This document shows, in pieces, positions 1-6,990 of a DNA stretch of 22,901 nucleotides (positions are counted from its first letter, which is position 1; every line of letters begins with the position of its first letter). Source of the DNA: an uncultured Prevotella sp. (GTDB taxonomy: Bacteria; Bacteroidota; Bacteroidia; Bacteroidales; Bacteroidaceae); NCBI GenBank assembly GCA_900540375.1, contig UQFS01000042.1:1-22901 (forward strand), in the 5' to 3' direction. Position numbers and translations under genes: made by a program. Under the pieces are notes generated by a model. That model was not told the origin of the DNA and made no database searches. It was given only the letters and a program-made list of their open reading frames with translations.

Positions 1-2
1 AA

Positions 3-59
3 GACGCTCAGAAAAGTGAGCTAAAATTGGCACAACGAACTGGACACCCTATCAAGTAA
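3..59 (+). CDS. C-terminal end of an unidentified upstream gene (partial)
   Basis: One frame stays open from the window edge to a TAA at 57-59 and encodes about 18 residues ending in TGHPIK. The stop lies 7 bases before the topB start, which is typical operon spacing. The other two forward frames close within the first 24 bases. The fragment is too short to identify. In Bacteroidota conjugative elements topB often follows a DUF3945/DUF4099-type gene, but nothing seen here proves that. Confidence 0.45.
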   Translation, partial: DAQKSELKLAQRTGHPIK

Positions 60-66
60 CTGAATA

Positions 67-2040
67 ATGATAGTTTGTATTGCAGAGAAACCCAGTGTTG
101 GTAGGGAGATAGCCAAGATACTGGGTGCCACTACTCCCCATCAAGGCTACATGGAGGGTAATGGTTATCAGGTGACATGGGCTTTTGGCCACTTATGTCG
201 CCAGTTGGAGCCGGACGAGTATTATCCACAATGGAAGTACTGGAAGATCTCGTCACTCCCTATGTTTCCTCCGGAGTACAAGATAGCAGCAGCTAAGGAT
301 AAAGGAGTAAAAGAGCAACTTGATATTATTAAGAAGCTCTTTAAGGGAGCTGCAAAAATCGTCAACTGCGGTGATGCCGGTCAGGAAGGAGAAGTCATTC
401 AACGTTGGATTCAGCAGCTTGTCGGAGTACATTGTCCCGTTGAGCGCCTTTGGATCAGTTCTCTTACTGATGAATCCATCAGAAATGGCTTTCATCAGCT
501 TCATCCACAAAGTGATTATGACAATCTCTACGAGGCAGGGTTTGCCCGGTCTTGTGGAGACTGGCTGCTCGGCATGAACTGTACCCGTCTGTACTCCTGT
601 AAATATGGCAAGCCGGGGCAGCCTCTTTCTATCGGACGTGTCCAAACACCAACTTTGGCCATGATCGTCAATCGAGACGAAGAGATTGCCAACTTTGTTC
701 CCAAACCTTACTGGATATTACAGACACGATATAAAGGTGCGATCTTTACCTGCGAAAGAGGACGGCTTGAAGATGAGAGTAAGGGTAATGATATTCTTCG
801 CTCTATCATGGGACATGAATTGTATATCGAAGGAGTAGAGATGAAGAAGCGTCAAGAGTTTCCCCCACAACTCTATGACCTTACATCATTACAGGTTGAC
901 TGTAACAAGAAGTATGGCTATAGTGCCGACTTGACATTGAAGACTCTCCAGAATCTCTACGAGAAAAAACTCACTACATATCCCAGAGTGGATACAAAGT
1001 ACCTTACCCATGACATTTATGATAAATGTCCCCAGATCCTATCAGAACTCAGTGGAGACTATTCATCGTATATCTCACCTCTAAAAAGCAAGGTACTTCC
1101 TAAGAGTTCACGTGTTTTCGATGACAGCAAGGTGACAGATCATCATGCCCTCATGCCTACAGGAGAGAAGCCCGGTCATTCGCTATCCACAGACGAGAAG
1201 AATGTCTATGATTTGATAGTTCGTCGATTCATAGGCGTTTTCTATCCTCCTTGTATTATTGCGCAAACTATAGTCCATGCACATATAGCTGCTGAAAAGT
1301 TCAAAGTTACAGGGAATGCTGTCCTTGATTTCGGTTGGAAAACAGTTGTGCAAAACGTGGATGAAGAAAAGGAAGGAGATAACGGCAAAGTCAATCTTCC
1401 TGTCTTCACAACCGGAGAGCATGGCACTCATCAGCCATCTCTTGTCAAGAAGATGACCACACCTCCCAAGCCTTATACAGAGGCAACATTACTACAGGCG
1501 ATGGAGACAGCCGGGAAGATGGTAGAAGATGAGACGTTAAGAGAAGCATTGAAAGAAAACGGTATAGGACGGCCATCTACACGGGCAGCCATCATTGAGA
1601 CTTTGCTGAGACGTAAGTATGTAGAAAAGTCAAAGAAGAATTTGCTTTCTACGCCAACAGGCAGAGCCTTGATACACATTATCAAGGCAAAGATGTTGGT
1701 CAGTCCTGAGACAACAGGCTACTGGGAGCATAAATTACGTCTTATTGAGCGTGGCCAGCTCACGAGAGAGGCCTTCATGGAAGAATTGGGACAGCAAGTC
1801 ACTCAGATCATCGAAGATGTAAAGAATGACACAAGCGCAAAGATAGTTAGTTCTACTCCTGTAACTAACTCTAAGCAGCCTGATCGGAAAGCAATGACCA
1901 CTTCGCGTAGACGAATGAGCGGAGCGCAACTTGTTGGGAAGACTTGCCCGGAATGTGGAGTAGGGCGTATCATTCGTGGAAAGTATAGCTACTTCTGTAG
2001 TAACCACAACAACGGATGTAACTTCAAGCGACCATTGTAA
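67..2040 (+). CDS. topB: DNA topoisomerase III (type IA), mobile-element-type TopB
   Basis: Type IA topoisomerase of 657 residues, close to the 653 of E. coli TopB. It passes a single strand through a transient break to relax or decatenate DNA. The TOPRIM domain starts at the N-terminus with the AEKPS motif (Glu7) and continues at DAGQEGE (residues 103-109). The second acidic residue of the usual DxDxEG is replaced by Gly105; I recall the same change in other Bacteroidota TopB proteins. The catalytic tyrosine is Tyr305 in TTYPRVDT, followed by a DHHALMPT motif. The C-terminus holds a zinc-finger-like CPECG...C...C cluster. Such topB genes are frequent in conjugative transposons of this phylum, and the following toxin-antitoxin genes fit an accessory region. 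The start follows the preceding stop by 7 bases. Confidence 0.93.
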   Translation: MIVCIAEKPSVGREIAKILGATTPHQGYMEGNGYQVTWAFGHLCRQLEPDEYYPQWKYWKISSLPMFPPEYKIAAAKDKGVKEQLDIIKKLFKGAAKIVNCGDAGQEGEVIQRWIQQLVGVHCPVERLWISSLTDESIRNGFHQLHPQSDYDNLYEAGFARSCGDWLLGMNCTRLYSCKYGKPGQPLSIGRVQTPTLAMIVNRDEEIANFVPKPYWILQTRYKGAIFTCERGRLEDESKGNDILRSIMGHELYIEGVEMKKRQEFPPQLYDLTSLQVDCNKKYGYSADLTLKTLQNLYEKKLTTYPRVDTKYLTHDIYDKCPQILSELSGDYSSYISPLKSKVLPKSSRVFDDSKVTDHHALMPTGEKPGHSLSTDEKNVYDLIVRRFIGVFYPPCIIAQTIVHAHIAAEKFKVTGNAVLDFGWKTVVQNVDEEKEGDNGKVNLPVFTTGEHGTHQPSLVKKMTTPPKPYTEATLLQAMETAGKMVEDETLREALKENGIGRPSTRAAIIETLLRRKYVEKSKKNLLSTPTGRALIHIIKAKMLVSPETTGYWEHKLRLIERGQLTREAFMEELGQQVTQIIEDVKNDTSAKIVSSTPVTNSKQPDRKAMTTSRRRMSGAQLVGKTCPECGVGRIIRGKYSYFCSNHNNGCNFKRPL

Positions 2041-2046
2041 AACTTG

Positions 2047-2064
2047 AAAATCTTTAGATTTTTT
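2047..2064 (+). terminator. Weak candidate terminator after topB
   Basis: AAAATC, a TTTA loop and GATTTT form a 6-bp stem followed by two more T residues, 7 bases after the topB stop. The stem is entirely AT-rich apart from one pair, so it may be weak. Confidence 0.3.
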
Positions 2065-2100
2065 AAGTCATTAATGATTCATATAATGAACATTATTTTG

Positions 2101-2122
2101 TATCTTTGTATAACAAAAGATA
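2101..2122 (+). promoter_or_regulatory. hipBA promoter -7 box overlapped by a HipB-like operator
   Basis: TATCTTTG at 2101-2108 matches the Bacteroidota -7 box TAnnTTTG. It is the left arm of a perfect inverted repeat: TATCTTT (2101-2107), 8 spacer bases, AAAGATA (2116-2122). The E. coli HipB operator is TATCC-N8-GGATA, with the same outer TATC/GATA and the same 8-base spacer. A second short inverted repeat, ATAAC (2110-2114) and GTTAT (2124-2128), runs into the start codon. The layout suggests autorepression by the HTH protein encoded immediately downstream. No convincing -33 box was seen. Confidence 0.6.
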
Positions 2123-2126
2123 CGTT

Positions 2127-2444
2127 ATGACGAAGTTCACAAAATCATCATGGATGACCAGAAAGCTAAAAAGTCATCTCAGTATAGTTGGAGAACAATT
2201 ACGTTTGGCCAGATTGCGTCGTAATCTTACGATGGATCAGGTTGCAGCAAGGGCGCAATGCTCTCGACTTACCATCGCCAGACTGGAGAAAGGAATACCT
2301 ACAGTCTCTTTAGGAGTTTTGGCACGAGTTCTAAATGGCTTACAGTTAGAGGATGATTTACTTTTAATAGCAAAAGATGATACCATGGGGCGTTTAGCAC
2401 AAGACTTAAAAATCAAAGAAAGAAAAAGAGCGTCAAATAAATAG
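2127..2444 (+). CDS. hipB: HipB-like XRE-family antitoxin
   Basis: A small helix-turn-helix protein of 105 residues when started at ATG 2127. A longer reading from TTG 2106 is unlikely because that codon lies inside the -7 box. The Cro/C1-type HTH spans roughly residues 21-75 (GEQLRLARLRRNLTMDQVAARAQCSRLTIARLEKG), followed by a leucine-rich segment and a basic tail. By family it should bind the operator at 2101-2122 and neutralise the HipA-like kinase encoded 2 bases downstream. The function is inferred from the HTH and the operon position. Confidence 0.85.
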   Translation: MTKFTKSSWMTRKLKSHLSIVGEQLRLARLRRNLTMDQVAARAQCSRLTIARLEKGIPTVSLGVLARVLNGLQLEDDLLLIAKDDTMGRLAQDLKIKERKRASNK

Positions 2445-2446
2445 AT

Positions 2447-3721
2447 ATGGACAAAGTTCAAGTCATTGCAGCCTTTGATTGGTTCAACAAAGAAGAAGTC
2501 ATTGGAAGTCTCGGACATGATCGCATTCGAGGCACCGATGTCTATAGCTTTGAATACGATGAAAATTGGTTAAAAGAAAACAGAGGCCTTGTTCTCTCGG
2601 AAGATCTAAAGCCTTTTACAGGGGTACAATACAATATTGTTCCGGACAAACTATTTGGCTGTTTTTCGGATGCTTTACCTGATAGATGGGGGAGAAAACT
2701 AATAGATTTGAAAGCGCATCTTGAACAAAAGAAAAATGTGTCACCCTTGACGGACTGGGATTACCTTAAAGGTGTGGATGACGAGTTACGAATGGGTGCT
2801 TTTCGTTTCAAGGACGAACAGACAGGTGAGTATATAGGAATTAGTGACAAAGAAAAAGTACCGCCATTGCTTTACCTTGATGATATGGTCAAAGCTGCCC
2901 ATGAGATAGAAAGTAAGGACTACAAGCAACTTGAACCAGAAAAGAAGTGGATTCAACGGTTATTTCAGCCCGGTACTTCAATGGGTGGCGCACGGCCTAA
3001 AGCATGCGTTAAAGACAATGGAAAAATATATCTTGCCAAGTTTCCATCAATAAAAGATGAATACGATGTTTCCAAATGGGAATATTTTGCATCTGAAATG
3101 GGGCGAGAATGTGGCCTTAATATGGCAAATTCAAGACTTATCCCTACAGAGGATGGGAAACATATTTTTTTGTCTGAAAGATTTGACCGCAACAATGAAG
3201 GCAAGAGAATACAAGTCGGATCTTCTCTAAGCTTACTCGGCTTCAAAGATGGTGACGGAGAACGTACCAATAAAGGTTATTTAGATATAGTAGATTTTAT
3301 AGTCTCAAATGAGGAAGACCATTTAGAGCAAGATTTGAAAGAGCTATATAGAAGAGTAGCTTTTAGCATTTGTATAGGAAATAGTGATGATCATTTCAGA
3401 AACCATTCCTTCCTACTTACTAAGAAAGGATGGCATCTTTCCCCTGCTTATGACATAAATCCGTCCCATAGCTATTCACAATCCCTCATGATTAACGAAG
3501 AGTCAAACGACTCAGACCTTAATCAACTATATGAAAGTCATGAGAGTTACATGATAGATGAAAAAAGTGCTTTTAACATCATAAGAGACGTAACCCATTC
3601 TATGAAATACTGGGAATCTACTGCTCGGAAGGTTGGCATGTCGAAAAGCGAGATGGATTTATTCAGAGAGCGTTTTGATTCTGGTATAGAATGGAAGTAC
3701 GGAAGCGGGCTTCACCGATGA
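2447..3721 (+). CDS. hipA: HipA-like serine/threonine kinase toxin
   Basis: A HipA-family protein of 424 residues (E. coli HipA has 440). HipA kinases cause growth arrest and persistence, in E. coli by phosphorylating glutamyl-tRNA synthetase. The N-terminal part carries the family motif FSDALPDRWGRKL (73-85). The ATP/G-loop region is FQPGTSMGGARPK (173-185), where Ser178 aligns with the regulatory autophosphorylated Ser150 of E. coli. The catalytic loop GNSDDHFRN (311-319) gives Asp314 and Asn319, and SPAYD (332-336) gives the metal-binding Asp336. All key residues look intact, so the kinase is probably active. It starts 2 bases after the antitoxin stop, giving the usual antitoxin-first order. 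The substrate in this organism cannot be read from sequence. Confidence 0.9.
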   Translation: MDKVQVIAAFDWFNKEEVIGSLGHDRIRGTDVYSFEYDENWLKENRGLVLSEDLKPFTGVQYNIVPDKLFGCFSDALPDRWGRKLIDLKAHLEQKKNVSPLTDWDYLKGVDDELRMGAFRFKDEQTGEYIGISDKEKVPPLLYLDDMVKAAHEIESKDYKQLEPEKKWIQRLFQPGTSMGGARPKACVKDNGKIYLAKFPSIKDEYDVSKWEYFASEMGRECGLNMANSRLIPTEDGKHIFLSERFDRNNEGKRIQVGSSLSLLGFKDGDGERTNKGYLDIVDFIVSNEEDHLEQDLKELYRRVAFSICIGNSDDHFRNHSFLLTKKGWHLSPAYDINPSHSYSQSLMINEESNDSDLNQLYESHESYMIDEKSAFNIIRDVTHSMKYWESTARKVGMSKSEMDLFRERFDSGIEWKYGSGLHR

Positions 3722-3744
3722 CATAACAAAAAAAGTTATAATAG

Positions 3745-3776
3745 TTTGGATTGTAAGACAAAACTTATTAACTTTG
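3745..3776 (+). promoter_or_regulatory. Promoter of the secreted-protein gene
   Basis: TTTG at 3745-3748, 20 bases, then TAACTTTG at 3769-3776 fits the Bacteroidota TTTG-N19/20-TAnnTTTG promoter. It lies 47 bases before the start codon at 3824. Confidence 0.65.
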
Positions 3777-3823
3777 CATAAATTTAAAGTGGACTCAATG
3801 TTTAATTTCTAAATCTCTAATTT

Positions 3824-4741
3824 ATGAAAAAGAGACTGTTTCTTATCATTAGTTTCGTAATGATTGTATTGGGCATGAATGCCCAGAACGACGTAGTAGA
3901 CAACAATGCAGTTCTCGGACTGCTAAAAGACGGCTTCAAGAGCGAGGAAATCATCGGTGCCATCGAGAACAGTTCAACCAGAACAATCACCTTTGACATC
4001 AACTTCATGCGTCAGCTTAAAGCTGCCGGAGCTGATTCTGATCTCATCACTTACTTGCAGAAGATTGCAAAGAAGGACATGGGCTATGAGGGCGTATATC
4101 TTTGGAATGGAGCCAATGGCAAGCCTGAGAAGTTGTATCGTTCCAACTTCGAGAAAGAGCAAAAAGGATTCAATCTTGGCAAGCTGGGAGCTGCTGCTCT
4201 TGGAACCTATGCTGCCGGCGTAGCATTTGGGGGACACATGCCAAGTGGTGGTGAAGCTGCTGCTGTAGCTGCTGGTACCAGTGTTCTGATGACATCTGCC
4301 AAAGACATACAAAAATTGATGCTCCCCGGATCAAAGGCAAAGGTAGCTGCCGGAACCCAGCCTGTCTTCCGCTTCTATTTCAACCACAATTCAGAGGCTT
4401 CTTTCAAGCAGGAGACTGGAAATTGGTATGAAATGGTAATGAATGACGTACAGAGTCCTAACGAATTCCAGCTTGTGAAGATGAAAGTTAAGGAAAACAA
4501 GAAAGGCGGTCGTCGTACATTCCCAGACAACATGAGCTACACAGTGATGGGATTCGAGGGAAGCAATGCCTCCGGTCGAGAGATGGTGAACTTCAATATC
4601 AAAGCTATTAACAACACAACATTTGAGGTATCTTTCGATAAGCCATTGGAGCCGGGAGAGTACTGTTTCTTCTATAAGAGCGGTCTTAACAATAAGTATT
4701 TCCAAGTTGCACCATTCGGTTTTGACTTCACAGTAGAATAA
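3824..4741 (+). CDS. Secreted or periplasmic protein of unknown function
   Basis: A 305-residue protein with a clear signal peptide (MKKRLFLIISFVMIVLGMNA, cleavage near Gln21). Residues 28-82 form a helical module (AVLGLLKDGFKSEEIIGAI ... LKAAGADSDLITYLQ). Its pattern resembles a short domain found in many secreted Bacteroidota proteins, in which a leucine-rich helix precedes an LKxAGxxDxLI helix. Residues about 119-155 are rich in Gly and Ala and could be a membrane-associated or structural hairpin. The C-terminal half looks like a beta-rich domain ending in PLEPGEYCFFYKSG. I cannot assign a function. It has its own promoter and a terminator, so it is probably a single-gene unit between toxin-antitoxin modules. 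Confidence 0.8.
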   Translation: MKKRLFLIISFVMIVLGMNAQNDVVDNNAVLGLLKDGFKSEEIIGAIENSSTRTITFDINFMRQLKAAGADSDLITYLQKIAKKDMGYEGVYLWNGANGKPEKLYRSNFEKEQKGFNLGKLGAAALGTYAAGVAFGGHMPSGGEAAAVAAGTSVLMTSAKDIQKLMLPGSKAKVAAGTQPVFRFYFNHNSEASFKQETGNWYEMVMNDVQSPNEFQLVKMKVKENKKGGRRTFPDNMSYTVMGFEGSNASGREMVNFNIKAINNTTFEVSFDKPLEPGEYCFFYKSGLNNKYFQVAPFGFDFTVE

Positions 4742-4792
4742 TAACGTAGCTAAAAGTTACTCCTTTACTAAGATTTGTCTTATTTCAAGAAG

Positions 4793-4837
4793 ATGAGCGA
4801 AAAGTACCTTAATTGAAAGGGGGCACTTCTCGCTCAT
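4793..4837. terminator. Bidirectional intrinsic terminator
   Basis: ATGAGCGAAAAGT (4793-4805) pairs with ACTTCTCGCTCAT (4825-4837) over 13 positions with one mismatch, followed by TTTT on the plus strand. It lies between the convergent secreted-protein gene (ends 4741) and the minus-strand higBA-type pair (ends 4857), so it can serve both. Confidence 0.75.
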
Positions 4838-4856
4838 TTTAGTTGATACCTCTCAA

Positions 4857-5162
4857 TTAGTATACAGGCTTCACCACCTCCACATGCATGCCAAGGGCAC
4901 TAATAATCCTATAAAAGGCACCGACACTGGGCGTGATGATACCATTCTCGATTTTTGAGATATACGACTTGGTTGTATGAGTGCGCTTGGCAAGTTCGGC
5001 CTGAGTCATATTAGCTTCTTTTCGTGCGTCGTGGAGTATCTGACCCGAGTAGAAAGAGTATGCTTTCTCTTCTGCCAATGCTCGCTCGGGAGTACCGTCC
5101 TTCCCAAATTTCTTATCAAGAACTAAATCGTAATTAACGATTTTGTGATTGTTTGTCTGCAT
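4857..5162 (-). CDS. higA: HigA-like XRE antitoxin
   Basis: A 101-residue protein with a Cro/C1 helix-turn-helix at residues about 45-92 (ARKEANMTQAELAKRTHTTKSYISKIENG). It should neutralise the RelE/HigB-type toxin encoded just upstream on the same strand and repress the operon. Its start overlaps the toxin gene by 29 bases, showing translational coupling in the toxin-first order of higBA. The N-terminal GKDGTPERALAEEKA segment recurs as GKVGTPERDKMEEKL in the antitoxin at 6365-6697, so the two pairs are related but diverged. Confidence 0.85.
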   Translation of the reverse strand: MQTNNHKIVNYDLVLDKKFGKDGTPERALAEEKAYSFYSGQILHDARKEANMTQAELAKRTHTTKSYISKIENGIITPSVGAFYRIISALGMHVEVVKPVY

Positions 5163-5475
5163 AGTATGCCTCCTTTATATTAATTGCCTTTTCTATTTCT
5201 GTATTTGGTGTTTTCTGAGTCTTCTTTTGGAAACCGTTGAGAAGAACCACAATCCTACTTTCGTCGAAGATGAAAAAAACACGGAATATATTGCTGTTGA
5301 ATTCCGTCCTCAACTCATAGATGCCTTCCCTAATCAGTTTCACAAACTTCTTGGGCAGTCGATCTTGGGTCTTCAAGAGAAGTAATCCATACTGAATTTT
5401 CTCTTGCTCTTTGTCCGTCAGCGTTTCCATGAAAGCTTCAAAATAGCCACCATACGTAACTATTTTTCTTTCCAT
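5134..5475 (-). CDS. higB: HigB/RelE-superfamily toxin (Gp49-like)
   Basis: A 113-residue protein of the phage-derived Gp49-like/HigB toxin family. These are ribosome-dependent mRNA endonucleases of the RelE fold. The diagnostic core is IYELRTEFNSNIFRVFFIFDE (residues about 52-72), followed by LLNGFQKKTQKTPNTEIEKA, the basic strand and tail typical of the family. The toxin gene precedes and overlaps the antitoxin gene. The promoter box at 5480-5487 leaves almost no 5' leader before the ATG. The target specificity is not visible. Confidence 0.87.
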   Translation of the reverse strand: MERKIVTYGGYFEAFMETLTDKEQEKIQYGLLLLKTQDRLPKKFVKLIREGIYELRTEFNSNIFRVFFIFDESRIVVLLNGFQKKTQKTPNTEIEKAINIKEAYYADKQSQNR

Positions 5476-5479
5476 ACCG

Positions 5480-5511
5480 CAAAGGTAGGGGAAGTTTCAA
5501 TATTAGACAAC
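5480..5511 (-). promoter_or_regulatory. Promoter of the minus-strand higBA-type pair
   Basis: On the minus strand GTTG (5508-5511), 20 bases and TACCTTTG (5480-5487) match the Bacteroidota promoter. The box ends 4 bases before the higB ATG, so the transcript is probably leaderless or nearly so. Confidence 0.65.
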
Positions 5512-5649
5512 TTTTCCGTAGCTATTTTCTTATAAAAGATGTTAAACCGTATCACGAAATAGATAAACACCCATAATTTGCGATTTGTAATCTACACATT
5601 TTTGTTGGAATAGGGCAGACATTCTGACCGTACATCTTTCCTCAAAATC

Positions 5650-5853
5650 TCAAAAGGCTCTAACATATTTAACATCATTACCTTTTTTATACATGTGAAT
5701 GCTGAGCACTCTCCCTTTTTTATGTCCTATAGTTATCCTGTAATCTTTGTCACCTTTGACGTTGTAAAGATAAGCAGAAAAATCGTTCCCGTCAGCAGAA
5801 TTACACATCTGCGTAATATCGGCTTCTTTCGTTCCCCGGATAGGGGAGCGGAA
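5650..5853 (-). pseudogene. Remnant of an unidentified gene (C-terminal part)
   Basis: On the minus strand a frame runs from a stop at 5854-5856 to TGA at 5650-5652. It encodes a protein-like sequence including DYRITIGHKKGRVLSIHMYKK and ending YKKGNDVKYVRAF. Composition and codons look natural, but there is no convincing start codon. The only internal ATG candidates are at 5806-5808 (giving 52 residues) and near the C-terminus. The 5' end breaks off at a GC-rich block (about 5836-5945). The family was not recognised. Part of its 3' end recurs at 6841-6860. Confidence 0.4.
5671..5690 (+). repeat. Direct repeat, left copy
   Basis: The 20 bases at 5671-5690 (AACATCATTA then CCTTTTTTAT) recur exactly at 6841-6860. 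The two copies flank the plus-strand higBA-type pair. On the minus strand both read KKGNDV, so the repeat is probably a duplicated fragment of the gene remnant at 5650-5853. Confidence 0.7.
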
Positions 5854-5945
5854 TTAAGTAAAAAAAGCCGTGGCATAGCCCGGCCTGCATTCCTCTGTCT
5901 TCGCCATGGCGAAAAAACAAGCTTGCAAAGCGCCCCCTTAAACAA
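5836..5945. other. GC-rich block in AT-rich intergenic DNA
   Basis: This stretch is far richer in G+C than its surroundings. It contains the perfect 14-base palindrome TTCGCCATGGCGAA (5900-5913) and the segment GGCATAGCCCGGCC. It begins where the gene remnant at 5650-5853 breaks off. It may be a dispersed repeat or the end of a lost mobile element. No conserved protein or RNA was recognised. Confidence 0.35.
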
Positions 5946-5960
5946 AAAAACACCTAAAAG

Positions 5961-5992
5961 TTTGCTTATGTGGAAACTATAGATTATCTTTG
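5961..5992 (+). promoter_or_regulatory. Promoter of the plus-strand higBA-type pair
   Basis: TTTG (5961-5964), 20 bases and TATCTTTG (5985-5992) match the Bacteroidota promoter pattern. The box ends 29 bases before the start codon at 6022. Confidence 0.7.
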
Positions 5993-6021
5993 CAATCAAA
6001 ACAAACAAACGTAACGGACAC

Positions 6022-6354
6022 ATGAACCAGATAAGGGTAATTTTAAGTGATGAAGCAAAAGACTTTCTTAGGCAGCAGCCTATCAAGGCACAAAAGAAGA
6101 TAGCCTATAATATCCGAAAGTTGGAAAGCGGTGTCAAGGACAAAGAACTCTTCGAGAAATTGGGAGGCTCCAACATCTGGGAGATACGCACCCTCTTCGA
6201 TGGCTCCTACTACCGTCTGTTTTCTTTCTGGGACACGGACAAAGAGACTTTGGTAGTGGCTACCCATGGTTTGGTAAAGAAAACCAAAAAGACACCGACC
6301 AAAGAGATAGACAGGGCAGAGGCGATAAGAAAAGAATACTTCAACAACAAATAA
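6022..6354 (+). CDS. higB: HigB/RelE-superfamily toxin (second pair)
   Basis: A 110-residue RelE-fold toxin. The core IWEIRTLFDGSYYRLFSFWD (residues about 53-72) and the basic segment THGLVKKTKKTPTKEIDRAE (about 80-100) are the family hallmarks and match the arrangement in the toxin at 5134-5475. Family members cleave mRNA on the ribosome. The antitoxin gene follows 10 bases downstream. The two toxins are too diverged in their N-terminal halves to be a recent duplication. Confidence 0.87.
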   Translation: MNQIRVILSDEAKDFLRQQPIKAQKKIAYNIRKLESGVKDKELFEKLGGSNIWEIRTLFDGSYYRLFSFWDTDKETLVVATHGLVKKTKKTPTKEIDRAEAIRKEYFNNK

Positions 6355-6364
6355 CCGTAATGAT

Positions 6365-6697
6365 ATGGAAAAGATGAATTTTACACCCGCAGACGACTTT
6401 GTAGATGAGGTCTGGGGAAAGGTAGGCACTCCTGAGCGAGACAAGATGGAAGAAAAGTTAAAGGAGGAAGTAAACACCTACCTTTTGGGAGAGACTATTA
6501 AGAAAGAACGTATCAAGCAGAACCTAACCCAGGAAGAGCTTGGGGAGAAAGTAGGAGTGAAAAAGTCGCAAATCTCCAAATTAGAGAATGGTAGGAGTAT
6601 TATAACCCTACCAACGATGAGTAGAGTGTTCAAGGCTCTGGGCTTTGGCAAGGCTACACTTGACTTAGGCAGAGGCGGAAAAGTCGCTTTGTGGTAA
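6365..6697 (+). CDS. higA: HigA-like XRE antitoxin (second pair)
   Basis: A 110-residue protein with a Cro/C1 helix-turn-helix at residues about 44-90 (IKKERIKQNLTQEELGEKVGVKKSQISKLENG). The N-terminal VWGKVGTPERDKMEEKL segment probably contacts the toxin and resembles that of the other higA-like protein in this window. It lies 10 bases downstream of the toxin gene and should both neutralise the toxin and repress the promoter at 5961-5992. Confidence 0.85.
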   Translation: MEKMNFTPADDFVDEVWGKVGTPERDKMEEKLKEEVNTYLLGETIKKERIKQNLTQEELGEKVGVKKSQISKLENGRSIITLPTMSRVFKALGFGKATLDLGRGGKVALW

Positions 6698-6721
6698 GTC
6701 ATCCAAATTGATTTCGCCCAG

Positions 6722-6758
6722 TGTGCGCTTCATGCGCACATGTCGGGTGCTTTGTTTT
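6722..6758 (+). terminator. Candidate terminator after the second higBA-type pair
   Basis: TGTGCGC (6722-6728), loop TTCAT and GCGCACA (6734-6740) form a perfect 7-bp stem 25 bases after the antitoxin stop. A T-rich run (TTTGTTTTTT) follows about 10 bases later. The spacing to the T-run is longer than ideal. Confidence 0.5.
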
Positions 6759-6840
6759 TTGTAGAACCAAACTGCAACGATTTACCTCGATATAACCCTT
6801 GTAATTGCAATAATCCCCATTTTTTGCAAAAGAAAGCTTA

Positions 6841-6860
6841 AACATCATTACCTTTTTTAT
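6841..6860 (+). repeat. Direct repeat, right copy
   Basis: Exact 20-base copy of 5671-5690. On the minus strand it reads HKKGNDV followed directly by TAA. The rest of 6698-6990 is AT-rich with no gene seen. Confidence 0.7.
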
Positions 6861-6990
6861 GCACTGAAGTTTAAAAATACAGGTTTCCCTATAAAATCAA
6901 AGAAAAACTTGCAAGATTAAAAATAAATCATTAACTTTATGCCCAAATTACAGCATAAGTTTAAACGAAAAGCATAAAACGCTGTTATTA

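Noticed and set aside
5695..5982. Plus-strand 95-codon frame between the higBA-type pairs
   Set aside because: The opposite strand reads as a more natural protein remnant, and half of this frame lies in the GC-rich block.
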